The notes: generated by a model not told the origin, from the sequence alone. A DNA stretch of 64,000 nt from Ochromonas danica (GCA_015146655.1 VKHL01000057.1:106544-170543); one strand, 5' to 3'; numbered from the stretch's first letter, positions 32,701-45,132 are shown. Program-made: numbers and translations.

Positions 32701-35700
32701 CAAGTAACTTGGCTTCTAAGCCTTCCACGCGGCTGCGATACGAACCCACTTCCTTCGCTAACTCGCTCTCACTGGCGGAAAGCTCCGCTTCGAGACTTTC
32801 AAGTCGCTTCCTTTCCGTCGAGAGTTGAAGCTGACTTTCAGAGAGCAGAGCGTCCTTCTCTTGAAGCGTCATTTGTAGAGCAGTCCTCTCTTGAGCTAAC
32901 AGCTGATTTGCATCTTCCAACTCTTTGTACTGTTGCTGGCTGCTCAATACCAGATCCTGGTGATTCTGGAGATCTTCTTTGTAATGAACCTCTCTTTCAG
33001 AAGCCACAACCACCTGCTGTTGGAGTTCCACACAGCGCTCGCTGAGTTGCCGATTGCTTTCCCTCAGTTCGAACAGATTGGATAGCTCTTGTTGGTATTT
33101 CGTAAGAGCTTCTGCGTGACTCACTTGCAAGCTCGCAAGCTGCCTATCCGCTGCTTCACAACGACTAGTCAGTGCATCCTTCTCTTGAGCATGCTCTTGA
33201 CGTAAAGCTGACAACTCAATCATGCGGGTCGTCAATACTTCCTGCAGCTGCTTTACTTCCACTTCTCGATCGCTTGTGCGTTGGAGAGCATCCTCACTCA
33301 CTTTGCATTGAGAAACAAATTGAGCATGAAAGCCATCTCGTTCTCGTCGAGCATCTTCCAATGTTGCCAACGCAGATCGATGTGCCAACTGAAGCTTCTC
33401 CCATTCATCCTGGAGTTCTTGGTACTGCTGTGTTTGAGTAGTCTTGTGTGCTTCTCTTGTCCTTACTAATTCCGCCCTCACACTCTCCAGATCCCCTTCC
33501 AGCACTGTAACTCTAGATGTGGCCTTGCTAAACAAGTCCTGCAACGTCGCGAGTTCCTGGGAGAGAACAGAGTACTGGTCTCTCTCCTTCTCCAACTCAC
33601 TCTTCGTTTCCACATAAGCGCATTCCTTCTCTGTCAACTCGCGCCTCTTTTCATTCAGTGCATCTTCCATCTCAAGTAACTTGGCTTCTAAGCCTTCCAC
33701 GCGGCTGCGATACGAACCCACTTCCTTCGCTAACTCGCTCTCACTGGCGGAAAGCTCCGCTTCGAGACTTTCAAGTCGCTTCCTTTCCGTCGAGAGTTGA
33801 AGCTGACTTTCAGAGAGCAGAGCGTCCTTCTCTTGAAGCGTCATTTGTAGAGCAGTCCTCTCTTGAGCTAACAGCTGATTTGCATCTTCCAACTCTTTGT
33901 ACTGTTGCTGGCTGCTCAATACCAGATCCTGGTGATTCTGGAGATCTTCTTTGTAATGAACCTCTCTTTCAGAAGCCACAACCACCTGCTGTTGGAGTTC
34001 CACACAGCGCTCGCTGAGTTGCCGATTGCTTTCCCTCAGTTCGAACAGATTGGATAGCTCTTGTTGGTATTTCGTAAGAGCTTCTGCGTGACTCACTTGC
34101 AAGCTCGCAAGCTGCCTATCCGCTGCTTCACAACGACTAGTCAGTGCATCCTTCTCTTGAGCATGCTCTTGACGTAAAGCTGACAACTCAATCATGCGGG
34201 TCGTCAATACTTCCTGCAGCTGCTTTACTTCCACTTCTCGATCGCTTGTGCGTTGGAGAGCATCCTCACTCACTTTGCATTGAGAAACAAATTGAGCATG
34301 AAAGCCATCTCGTTCTCGTCGAGCATCTTCCAATGTTGCCAACGCAGATCGATGTGCCAACTGAAGCTTCTCCCATTCATCCTGGAGTTCTTGGTACTGC
34401 TGTGTTTGAGTAGTCTTGTGTGCTTCTCTTGTCCTTACTAATTCCGCCCTCACACTCTCCAGATCCCCTTCCAGCACTGTAACTCTAGATGTGGCCTTGC
34501 TAAACAAGTCCTGCAACGTCGCGAGTTCCTGGGAGAGAACAGAGTACTGGTCTCTCTCCTTCTCCAACTCACTCTTCGTTTCCACATAAGCGCATTCCTT
34601 CTCTGTCAACTCGCGCCTCTTTTCATTCAGTGCATCTTCCATCTCAAGTAACTTGGCTTCTAAGCCTTCCACGCGGCTGCGATACGAACCCACTTCCTTC
34701 GCTAACTCGCTCTCACTGGCGGAAAGCTCCGCTTCGAGACTTTCAAGTCGCTTCCTTTCCGTCGAGAGTTGAAGCTGACTTTCAGAGAGCAGAGCGTCCT
34801 TCTCTTGAAGCGTCATTTGTAGAGCAGTCCTCTCTTGAGCTAACAGCTGATTTGCATCTTCCAACTCTTTGTACTGTTGCTGGCTGCTCAATACCAGATC
34901 CTGGTGATTCTGGAGATCTTCTTTGTAATGAACCTCTCTTTCAGAAGCCACAACCACCTGCTGTTGGAGTTCCACACAGCGCTCGCTGAGTTGCCGATTG
35001 CTTTCCCTCAGTTCGAACAGATTGGATAGCTCTTGTTGGTATTTCGTAAGAGCTTCTGCGTGACTCACTTGCAAGCTCGCAAGCTGCCTATCCGCTGCTT
35101 CACAACGACTAGTCAGTGCATCCTTCTCTTGAGCATGCTCTTGACGTAAAGCTGACAACTCAATCATGCGGGTCGTCAATACTTCCTGCAGCTGCTTTAC
35201 TTCCACTTCTCGATCGCTTGTGCGTTGGAGAGCATCCTCACTCACTTTGCATTGAGAAACAAATTGAGCATGAAAGCCATCTCGTTCTCGTCGAGCATCT
35301 TCCAATGTTGCCAACGCAGATCGATGTGCCAACTGAAGCTTCTCCCATTCATCCTGGAGTTCTTGGTACTGCTGTGTTTGAGTAGTCTTGTGTGCTTCTC
35401 TTGTCCTTACTAATTCCGCCCTCACACTCTCCAGATCCCCTTCCAGCACTGTAACTCTAGATGTGGCCTTGCTAAACAAGTCCTGCAACGTCGCGAGTTC
35501 CTGGGAGAGAACAGAGTACTGGTCTCTCTCCTTCTCCANNNNNNNNNNTGTGGCCTTGCTAAACAAGTCCTGCAACGTCGCGAGTTCCTGGGAGAGAACA
35601 GAGTACTGGTCTCTCTCCTTCTCCAGCTCAGATGTTGTGGTGTTGTATCGATGCTGTAGATGTTTCACTTCCATTTGAAGCATCTCATGGTCATACTGAA

Positions 35701-38700
35701 GTTTCGCATAATCCCCTTGTAGCGTTGCCTTTTGATTAATTGCTTCTGTTACCTCCTTCTTGAGTTGATTATTGGCATCGTGTAAATCTGATAGCTCCCG
35801 TGTGGTCTTAGAACAAAGAGACTCGAACTTCTGCAATTGCTCCAAGGAGTCAAGCGAAGCTATGCGATGTTGCTGCTCATCCTCTTTGATGCTCTCCAAT
35901 ATTCGTTGAAGATTTTGCAGCTTTTCTTCATACTCTCCCCTGATCATAAACATCAATTTCAAGGAGTCACACAAGACATTTATCAAACGCAAATAAGATC
36001 ATCAGTACCTAATGATAGCGACTTGTTGGTTGCTCAATAGTTGGTGTTGTTGAAGCTGTTGTTGCTGCTCTCGACACTGCTTATACAACGCCATACAAAG
36101 CTCCTCCGAATTACGAGCATTGACCAAGGATAAAGAGAGTTCTTCAGAATGTACTGGAACTACTTCGCGAGTAACTAGAGTTCTGAGTGAACAATGCACA
36201 AAAATATCACATTATGTTGTATGAATTAATGATAAGCAATCAAACCTGATTATATGTTTGTGTAGATTGAGCAACTCCACCAATTCGCATTGAACATCTC
36301 TGTGTTGCCCCTGTAATAAAGTTGTTGAAGTCCAAATACTTCGCACAGTATCCAGCCATTTCGATCTTTGCTGTTGATATGACTGGACCTGTTTTTTCAG
36401 TAAATCATTGCTTGCTTGACATTCTTCCAAAGTAGCCTACAAACAACACACACATAACCGTCATCCATCATCCAACTACACATGCAGATACAGTATTATC
36501 CACTAACTCTCAAGTCGGAAATCCTCTTTTCATATGTCTCCTCCATTTCTTGCAGTACGTCTTGTGCTTCCTCATAAAGAGCATGAGTGCGACTGTATTT
36601 CTCACACAATATTTCACATTCTTTTCTAATTTCATTACTTCGGACAATTTCTTTGTCGAATTCCTCTTGCAGATCATTGTGAGTTTGAATCAAATTATCG
36701 TATTCGATTTGCTTGGCTAGCTGTTCATTGTATTCACCGCGCAACTTTTCCAATTCTTCAGCTAGAGATTGATACTTGTATTGACTGTCCTGATCCACAA
36801 TACTTCGACTAGCTATTTCTTCTTCCAATAGAGAATAGCTCTCTTGTATCGTAGAGAGCTCATGTTGTAGTTTTGACACTTGCTCTAGTAAGCTCTCATG
36901 CTCGATTTGCCAATGCTGTTTCGCATTCGCATATTGCACTGCTTCTCGCGTAGCTTCAGCAAAAGCGTTTTCATGAGTTTCTAACAATTGCTGATATTGG
37001 TGTTGGAGGGAAGAATAGTCTTGCATAGTCTTGGTATTCGAGGCCTCAACTCGTTGATATTCTCTGTCCAGACTTTTGAATTTCTCCTCGAAGTGTTGCT
37101 TTGAAATAGATAGCTCCTCTTCGCGGTCATGAATGGTCTTACGATACTGTTCAATCAACAAGTCGTGATCAGATCTCGCTCGAAGCTTCGTATCTTCGGT
37201 GTCTTGTTCTAATGCAGATATTAACTGTGACTTCTGTTTTCCATCCATCACAGATAAAAACAATCACACAAAAATAATCAGAAAATGACTAACTATATGG
37301 ATAAAATAGAAATCATTACCTGACGAGTCTCCGCTAGCAACAATTCGACTTCTTTGTCCTTTTTCACCAACAGCTCTTTGGACATCACATTTTCTTGTTG
37401 TAGAGCTGCCAGTCGTCGAGTTAGCTCTTCATTAACAGTCTTATTATTCTGTTCCATATAAGACAGACTACTCAAGAACTGATTCTCTTTATTAGTGAGG
37501 TCTTGTTTTATGGAAACAAGTGACTGGTTGAGATCATCAATAGTTGCAGTTAATTTGATAATTTGTTGATTACTTTGAGCTCTTAACGTTTGTAAATCAT
37601 TCTCTTTCTCTTCCAAAATAGATAGAACATCATGATACTTGCCTTGATAATCTTCCAGCTCACTCGATAGTTTACGATTCTCTTCGGAAAGTTGGTTCAT
37701 GTTGGTATGAATACTTTGCAATTCTTTTGCATTCAATAGAGCACTGTTTCGTTTTTCTTCTTGTAGCATAACTAGCTGTTCTTGTAAATGAGAAAACAAC
37801 TTGAGTTTCTCTCCAGTCTCATCTTGCAGTTTTATCAGAGAATGCTCACGGGCAGATTTCTCTTCAACACAACTTTGCAATGCTTCCGACAATTCTTTCA
37901 CTTGAAGACCGCTGCTCTTTTGTATTGACAACAAAAGACTAAACTCTCTATCCATTGCTTCACGATAAGATTCCAACTGATTGCGAACATCTTGCTTTAA
38001 AGAATTTAAATGAATAAACAAATCTTGTACCGCGAGATTCATACTTTGAAAGTTATACTTGTATTTGCTACCTTTCTGCTTCTCCATAAGTGTTTCTGAT
38101 TTATGAAGAAGTAGTTCACTGTTTGCCGAAGTTAGTTCTTGTTTCATGAGATTGACTTCTTGCTCCAACGCTTCCAATTGTAACTTATATATACTGATAG
38201 ATGTCGATAAACGCTCTCGTTCAGTCTCACAATCTTGATAAGCTTGATCTTTAGATATCAACAATTGATTTTGCTTATTAAGATTATTCTTATTCTCTTC
38301 TGAGATTTTCTGTAAACTTTTCATATTTTCTTGTAGTTGAGAATTAGCTTCTTGTAAATGAGATCGTTCACGTTGCCAAATTTGTTCATTCGTTTTATAT
38401 TCTGCAACTTCTTCAGCTAATCGATCAATTTCATGTTTTAGAGAGAGTCGTTCATTACGCAATTCGATTGATTCCTTTTGAAAGGCTAAAATCTCGTCAT
38501 CCTTTTCGCAAAGCATGTGATAATACTTGCTTTGCATCTCTTCGATGGTCGTGTTACAGTCACGATCTTTCTCTTGTACTTTCTGATCTGATGACAGAAT
38601 AGCGTTTTCAAGGTCTTCTTTCTCCTGAATTAGTCGTGAAATGGTATCTTGTTGAACACTTCTCTCCTCATCCATCTTCTTATGCGATCGTAACAGATTG

Positions 38701-40314
38701 TCATACTCCTTTTGCAAAGCGATCATAGCAATACTGTTCTCTTCTGTTTCCTTAGTGTACAAGTCCAACAATTCCGAATATTTCTCACTGACATTTTGGA
38801 ATAGAGACTGGTGTTGTTCTTGTTGAGAGAGAAAGTGCTGATTGTTCTCCTTTAGTACAGCAACCTCATCATAGAGATTGTTAATCAGTTTATTGTTTGC
38901 TTCACATTCTTTCTCCAAAATGAAAATGGAGCTTTTGGCATGTTGTAACTGGCTATCGACATGTTCCTTCTCTGCTTTCAAAGAAGAAAGTTCGGCTTCA
39001 AGAGCACTCATCTTTTCCACTTTCTCTTCATAGAATTGAATCTTATTGGAAAATACCTTTTGCTTCTCCTCTAATTCCCCAAGAAGAACAACGGATCTGG
39101 ATAGCTCTTGTAAAAGGTCATACTTATTCTGGACAATGTTTTGCATTTCAATCTTGGAGTATACTGGCATTTGCTGAGATGTTTGTGCTACCAATCTCTC
39201 CGCCTGATTACCCAGTGCATTGGTGACCTGTATAGCTGTTTCCAAAGCAGTCGATCCAACATAATGAGCTGTTTGAGCAATACTCGACCCAACCGTGGAT
39301 CCAAAATCACGCAATGATCGAGGAATTGGAGCCTGGATATCTTGCTCTCCCACCTCTAGACTTTGCCGAACAATGTTCATATTCAATGGTGAAGGGTCTC
39401 TGATAGTTGTTGGAGAGGGAGCTAGTGAAGCTGTCTGCGATTGGGACTTCAGCTTCCGCAGTGAAGAAGGAGAGAAAGGCATAGAATCGTCCAACCGCAG
39501 TTCCTGTTGTCTGCTTAGCGGCAAAGGGCTGTAGAAACGCTTCTTATGGACTGATTTGGGAGAGAATGTGAACACTTGATTCCGTGTGGATAACAAGTCT
39601 GCAGTCTGCAACGGAACATCTCCAGTTGGGAGAGGCGATGATCCGGATTTGCGTCTATCTAATGAATGATTGCGAAGACGTCTCCGACCACTACCAGTAC
39701 CCGCACTATGGGGCGATTTGATCGGCAGACTGTTGGGATGATTAGCAGCAGTGAGATTCTCCTCGTTGCTAACGGACAGTAACAGCTGCGGTGAGGAATG
39801 TGAATGAGGTATTGACCCTGTTGATTTCTTCGGTGACAAGAGAGCATCTAGTGTATTCAATCGAGCTGAAGAACTGCTTTGTTGATTCTCACGTTTACGA
39901 CTTTTGCTTTTGCTTCGACGTTCTTCAGACTTCCCTGTTCACGCACACACACGTAAAAGCACAATTAATACTATGAGATGATAGATGGAGAAGGGAGAAG
40001 AAAAGTGTTTTCCACTGACAAGAAGCGGTGATATTCTTAAACCAGATCGTCTTTTTCTGATCTTTCATTGACTTTAACAATTCCACGATTTGCTCAAATG
40101 GATAGGAACGAACATCTTCACCATTCACATAGGAAATGACATCTCCAATAGAGACTTTGCTTTCCAAGACTTGTTGATCAATACCACTGTGTCCCACAGT
40201 GTAGAAGAAGTCCTTCACACGACAACCCAATTCTCGTTCAGCTGATTTGATCAAAGGCTCAAGTTCCAAGCCCATAGGCCCAGGAGGAAACTCAACACTA
40301 TAATCAACTTTCAT
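26771..40314 (-). CDS. Giant PDZ plus coiled-coil protein with identical 324-residue repeats
   Basis: Inferred exons (minus) 40314-40020, 39934-37320, 37233-36508, 36436-36246, 36182-36009 and 35939-26771 join in frame to about 4389 aa as assembled. Residues about 5-95 form a PDZ domain: carboxylate-binding loop PPGPMGLELEP, then SIGDVISYVNGEDVRSYPFE. A Ser/Pro-rich basic linker follows (LSPKKSTGSIPHSHSS, SRKRENQQSSSS). From about residue 320 the protein is almost pure Glu/Gln/Leu-rich coiled coil. Exon 6 contains seven tandem 324-aa repeats, a unique coiled coil and then a Ser-rich tail ending YAKGASGLRSHVQPS. Introns are 63-86 nt. Such proteins usually act as long tethers at centrosomes, Golgi or basal bodies; which applies here is unknown. 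The 10-N gap in exon 6 makes the true length uncertain. Confidence 0.82.
28728..35538 (-). repeat. Seven tandem 972-bp coding repeats
   Basis: Period 972 bp (324 codons), seven copies, all inside the last exon of the giant coiled-coil gene. The copies appear identical at the nucleotide level by eye; the only difference found is C versus A in GCG[C/A]TTCC near the 3'-most copy (Gly instead of Cys in the protein). Each unit runs from EKERDQYSVLSQELATLQDL to ECAYVETKSEL. A unit divisible by three keeps any copy number in frame. The upstream edge abuts an assembly gap, so the count is a minimum or an assembler's estimate. Confidence 0.95.
35539..35548. other. Assembly gap (10 N)
   Basis: Ten undetermined bases. 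The 77 bases before the gap (35462-35538) reappear exactly after it (35549-35625). This is what an unmerged overlap between two contig ends in a repeat would look like. Removing one 77-base copy plus the Ns deletes 87 bases (29 codons) and leaves the frame intact. Confidence 0.95.
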
Positions 40315-40541
40315 CTCATGAAAGATCCTAGGATAGAAGGTTGTTATTTGTTATCAAAGCTATTTTTCTCTTTTTGGTTTGCGCAATTTGAAAACAAAGC
40401 CTCACACACCAGAAAGCCAGATTGCCAGAAAAATTCCCGCGCAAACTGTACTAGTCTCCGCTGCTGGCTTATTGGCTTTGCCAGCAGAGGCTTGAACCGG
40501 TCCCATCCCATTTTTTCGTCCACAGAAACATCAAAAAAAAT
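40315..40541. promoter_or_regulatory. Divergent promoter region
   Basis: A 227-bp spacer between the start codons of the giant coiled-coil gene (minus) and the secreted Cys-repeat gene (plus). It must hold both promoters and 5' UTRs. An A-run lies just before the plus-strand ATG. No specific sites assigned. Confidence 0.55.
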
Positions 40542-41291
40542 ATGGCTGCTAAATATTCTCTTCTCGTTCTTATTGCTTGTTTCTTATCTTTAACTAGTGC
40601 TTCTAAATTTACCCCTAAGCACTGGAAAGGATCGAAAGTGGTCAAGTCGGCGAACAGCGAAGAGCCCACCATCTACTTCGAGGAATACATGTACCACTGG
40701 GGCTCTAACTGTGCTGGAACACCCGATCGTACTGAATCCACTGCATTTGGAGCTTGCATTGGGGGTATTGACGAAAATGGTCATCCTATTGATACGTGGA
40801 AGACTGTGCTTAACAGCACGGATGACACCCACCTCATCTTCACCAATATCTACTACACCTCACAGGACTGCAGTGGTCCACCTATTAGTGCCAATACCTA
40901 TAGCTATGCTATCAACATTTGTGCAAATGATCTGGAGTATAAAGTCACCGATAAGAGTAACCCCACTCCTTGGGTAGGAGAGAACAGTGGTGTCGTGGTG
41001 AAGACCTTTGCCAATGGCGATTGTTCAGCTGCCCCCGAGGTCTTCCAATCAGTGGCACTAAATTATTGCTTGGGTATTTCTGACCCTGGCAATGGTGCCC
41101 AGAGTATGGCCTATTCTTCATGTGACAGCCAGTCTTTCACCGTTCAGTATTATTCGGATTGGGGTTGCTCTGTTCCACTTGAAAAGGCTGTACTCCCTGC
41201 TAATGCTTGCCGTAAATGTCCAGATGGTGCCAACTGCTATCCTCAAGGCTTCTGGTATCAGAACTATGAAACTATTTCTTGCAATGCTTGA
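40542..41291 (+). CDS. Secreted protein with four Cys-containing repeats, unknown function
   Basis: Single frame of 249 aa. A clear signal peptide (KYSLLVLIACFLSLTSA) is followed by a neutral, Cys-rich mature part. Four degenerate repeats of about 45-55 residues share an aromatic strand, then C-x-x-x-P or C-x-x-P, then a second Cys: YHWGSNCAGTP, YYTSQDCSGPP, TFANGDCSAAP and YYSDWGCSVPL. It ends with a short Cys cluster (CRKCPDGANCYPQGFW). Even spacing of the Cys residues suggests one disulphide per repeat and an extracellular or cell-wall location. I do not recognise a named family. The ATG at 40542 gives the signal peptide directly. Confidence 0.78.
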   Translation: MAAKYSLLVLIACFLSLTSASKFTPKHWKGSKVVKSANSEEPTIYFEEYMYHWGSNCAGTPDRTESTAFGACIGGIDENGHPIDTWKTVLNSTDDTHLIFTNIYYTSQDCSGPPISANTYSYAINICANDLEYKVTDKSNPTPWVGENSGVVVKTFANGDCSAAPEVFQSVALNYCLGISDPGNGAQSMAYSSCDSQSFTVQYYSDWGCSVPLEKAVLPANACRKCPDGANCYPQGFWYQNYETISCNA

Positions 41292-41947
41292 ACTTTGATC
41301 CACCATTATTCAAACGATAAAGAGAATTCTCCCAGCGGCAAACTTGATTTTAGACATTTTAGATTAGTTAATTAAGTGAATGGTTAACTGTATCATATAT
41401 CCATTATACAGCGTAAAACAGATGGTAGTATCTTCAACGTGAGTTTGAGGTTAATCCATGAGAAAAGTCGAATTCTCTTTGTTGTTGAATTGTTGTTGAA
41501 TGTTTATGAAGGATTGACAAAACGAGTGAGTTAGGGAATGGCACATAACCAGTTGCTTAGTAAAAGTTAGTTAGGTGTCAAGTTCCCCCCAATGGTTTGA
41601 CAACAACCAGACCAGACAGGCCCTGTTCCGGTGTTGGACACAAAAGGAAGCCTGGAAACGCGTTTTCTGGTCATCTGGCAATCTGGCTGTCTGGGGCTGT
41701 TTGTCTGTCTCTGCTGTGCTGCGCTGTGTTGTGACCTTCCCTTCTTGCCTCGTTCACTTGGTTTGCTTTTCAACATCATCAAGAGAATTTAAATCCTCTT
41801 TATCACTCTCTTTTGGCTATAGTAGGGTAGGATAGAGGATTGTCTTAATTTATCTTGGCAACTCATCTTTTTTCATTCCTCTTTCTTTCTCTAGTTTTCC
41901 TCCTTCATTAAGAACAACTTTTTTCATCCTTTCTCTAAGCGACAAAT
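41292..41947. other. Intergenic region, no gene seen
   Basis: Between the secreted protein and the RhoGAP gene, both plus strand. A GC-richer patch (about 41575-41770) carries overlapping short frames on both strands without domain features. T/C-rich tracts before 41948 are typical of a 5' leader. Nothing else recognised. Confidence 0.5.
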
Positions 41948-44808
41948 ATGAAACCAACTGACGAACAATGCCTGGATGTTATCCATTTTTGTATTTCCTA
42001 TTTATATGAGAAATGCTCCTCGGAGCGAGGACTTTTCCGATCAACAGTCTCTCAAACGGATGTACGCCTTTTACAAACACAAATTGTACAAAGTGGACAA
42101 ACAAAATTTCGAGAAGAATTAGATCCTCATCTTGTAGCAGAAGTTCTACATACTTCGTTAAAAGATCTTCGCACTCCTCTCTTGCATGAGGTTTATCAGG
42201 ATATTCTTAATACTGGTGAGTATCAGTTCTTTTCATGTTTGAGAGACTGGTTGACATGATTAATTGTGTTTCTCTATAGAATTAGTTGAGGATAACTATG
42301 AAGCCAATAAAGCTACGGTGTTGAAATGGATTGAAAACATTCCTGTCGCTAAGCTCTCCATAGTAAGTTGTTCTTTGTTGTATGCTGATTGCCCATCAAT
42401 CTAACAGATGATCTCTTTCAGGTCAAGTCATATTTTCAATTACTGACTCGATTAGCCAGTCTAGAAGATAATGATGCAAGCTTGACTCAATTGGCTTACA
42501 CTATCGCTCCGGCTATTTGCAGGCCCACCACAAGTGCCTATATGTCTATTCGTCATATGGAGGATTTGAAACGCATTCGTCCAGTGGTGATGTTTCTCAT
42601 GGGTAATAGTGAAGATGTCTTGAAGGATGTACAAGGAGCTGCGCCACGAGAATCGTTCTCTGGAGATGAATCAACGATAGAAGACAAGGACAACATGCTG
42701 GCAGAGATGATGACGTCTTCTATGGTGATTGATTCTTCTTCGAAGCCCATGATGGGATTAACTTTAGCGACTTTTAGTGATGAAGGAAGCGAATCATCCA
42801 ACAATGAAGGCAATGTACCATTTATTCGCCCACCTGGCTTACTTGTTTCTATTCCATCTGTCCCTTCGATAAATCTTGCTGTTTCGTCGGCGTCAACGAA
42901 CAACTTCTCCAACGACACAAACGCCATGGAGCTAGAGTCATCCGAGGAAACTAAACGACCTGCAGTAGCCGCATCTCCGTATAATGATGCTGATTGGAAG
43001 GTAAAAGCTACTCACTTGATATATGATCTCTGTTTTGTCCTCACTGGATAATGGTTGGTCTACAGATTCTCTATTTCTTAGTCTGCAATAGGATGGCAAA
43101 TTTTCTTGAGTTAGATGATAATGAAACTTCACAGTTTACTACTCGTGAGGTGGCAAGTGAGTAATAGTCTGTCCATTTTCCTTTTGATCAACTGCTAATG
43201 ATTTGCCTGTTGTATTGAATAGGTGAGAGCTACTGTAGTGTCATGCAAGCTTGGGGTGCGAAACAAATCGTAGTGGTGCAAAATCCTAGTCCCATGAAGG
43301 CTGATATTAGCTCCGTCCCTGTTAGTCCTAGCAGCAGCATTGGTTCCCTCAATCGTGCGGCGTCATTGCAAAAAAGCAGCTTCAGACGCAGCTATCGCAG
43401 AAAAATGGTCGCTGATTGTAAAGCTTTGCGAGCTCAGATTCATGAATTTGAACAAGAGTTCACTTTGAAGAATAATCGTTTGCCAAAGGTAAGAGACTTT
43501 CTGGACCCATACCTCAGATAAACTGAACCATGAACCGTTCGCAATCACCGAATAGCCCCAAGAGCGTGGAGCGATGAATTCTATTTATATCAAGTACCGT
43601 GAGCTAAAACGTGATATTCGGGATAATGCAGCTATGGATATTCAGAGAGTCTATCGTGGATGGAAAGATAGACTTTTCGTCAGAAGACGAAAGCTCCTAG
43701 CTTTAAGTCGATCAGATGATGGAGATCAGCGCAAAGTTGCTTATATTACCCCTACATTGGGTGAAAGTAGGAACAATCAGTCCGGAAACAAGAATCTTGT
43801 CGGAGGAAGTATCTCCGTGGACAGCAGCTCTAGTACCAATCTTTTCAAACGTTATCGAGAGTTACGAGACAGTAAACGAGATCTAAAGAAGAAGTTGAAG
43901 AAATTTGACGAAGATTTCTTAGCACAGTACGGAAGAAATCCTAAAAAATCGGATAAAGAAGTAATTCGTCCTATGTATCAGAAATATCATGAGGTAAGTG
44001 ATGTGAGGGTGAATATTCTTCTCTGGGTGCTGAATACTCATTGTCTGCTTGTTGTTTGGTTCAGATCAAAAATTCTTTGGAAGAGTTGCGCACACGTTGC
44101 GCGTTAAGCAAAGATCCCATTCCAGAAGACCTTCTTGAAGATATTCTTTCTCCCAATGGTCAGCATCATGATAGCACATTGAGGAGAAGTGCTGGGGACA
44201 GCGATTTTGAGACAGGTAATGAGCGCTGTCACACTTTTTAATCTTGTACGCTATTTGGAGAAGTTGTTTTGAAATCGTATTTTGTGGTAGATGAACTGGA
44301 TCGGAGTGCAAGCAAGAGTCGTCCCAAGTCGGCTGGAGCACCAGAAGCTAATAAGACAAGTATTTCCTCGTCTGTCAGTAAGTCTTCAGTATCGGTTGTT
44401 GGAAGCAATGCGGATTCAACCTCTACCAATCCTTCCACCACACCTGAGAAAAAACCTTCGCCTACTCTCGATGACTTGCAACAAGAGAAAAAGAATCTTC
44501 ATGCCTACCTGAAGGTTTACGAAAGGTTAGCAAGAAGTTCTAATTGTCCCTGCTTGAAAGCAGCATTTTATATTTGTTATTGCTTTTTATAAAGGGATTT
44601 CAATCGAACTCATGGTCGACCAGTGATGAAGAACGAAGACATACTTCCTGTAGCTGGAGAATATCAGCGCTACAAGGTAATGGATGAAATAACTGCTTTA
44701 TCCATGTCTCGCTTTATTCACTTAATTCACTGCTTCTTGTCTTTACTGTTCACGACATGGTAGGAGCTTAAGAACCTGATAAAAGAAATGAAAATTGCCT
44801 CGCCCTAG
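41948..44808 (+). CDS. FAM13-like RhoGAP protein
   Basis: Ten inferred exons (41948-42215, 42280-42362, 42422-43000, 43066-43156, 43223-43488, 43556-43993, 44065-44215, 44291-44525, 44595-44676, 44764-44808) join in frame to 745 aa. The N-terminal 190 residues match a RhoGAP fold: arginine-finger segment GLFRSTVS, PHLVAEVLHTSLKDLRTPLL and LAYTIAPAICRP. The Lys usually found in the LLK-x-x-LR motif appears to be His, so GAP activity is uncertain. Exon 6 has an IQ-like helix (IQRVYRGWKDRLFVRRRK). Three short helical modules follow: ALRAQIHEFEQEF, KRDLKKKLKKFDEDF and KKNLHAYLKVYERDFNRTHG with GRPV. The last resembles the C-terminal YYESIHGRPV module of animal FAM13 proteins. Rho/Rac signalling is the likely setting. 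Confidence 0.78.
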
Positions 44809-45132
44809 TTGCATTGAGTGAATACCTGCTATTTTCATTTTTCGTTATTTCCTCGACGATGATAGTTAGATGGTAGTTTTAATACTTGTTAGAGCCGTAG
44901 GATTGATCGAAACCCACTGTTTTGTTCTCTTGCTGACAGTGTGCTGCAATTTTTAACAATTTGCAATGTCAAATTTGGTTAGTAAATGCTCTAGATGAGA
45001 TATAATTCTTAACGAATAGTGGCAGTTAGCTTATTTACAGTTGCGATCGATTGCTAACCAAGATAAATTACAGGTTTGCTCAAGGTCCCCCAATAAAGAT
45101 GGAGGGTCATCTGAGCGAATCAAGAATATTCA
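44809..45132. other. Convergent 3' intergenic region
   Basis: Separates the stop codons of the RhoGAP gene (plus) and the VOC gene (minus). It is AT-rich; it should contain both 3' UTRs. A short frame overlapping 45041-45232 is antisense to the VOC gene. Confidence 0.5.

Noticed and set aside
28798-35413. Recurring plus-strand open frames of 62-119 codons at 972-bp intervals
   Set aside because: They are antisense shadows of the coiled-coil repeat; their regular recurrence follows from the DNA repeat, and they contain no family features.
28728-35538. CRISPR-like or satellite array
   Set aside because: Units are 972 bp, fully coding and without spacers, inside a eukaryotic exon.
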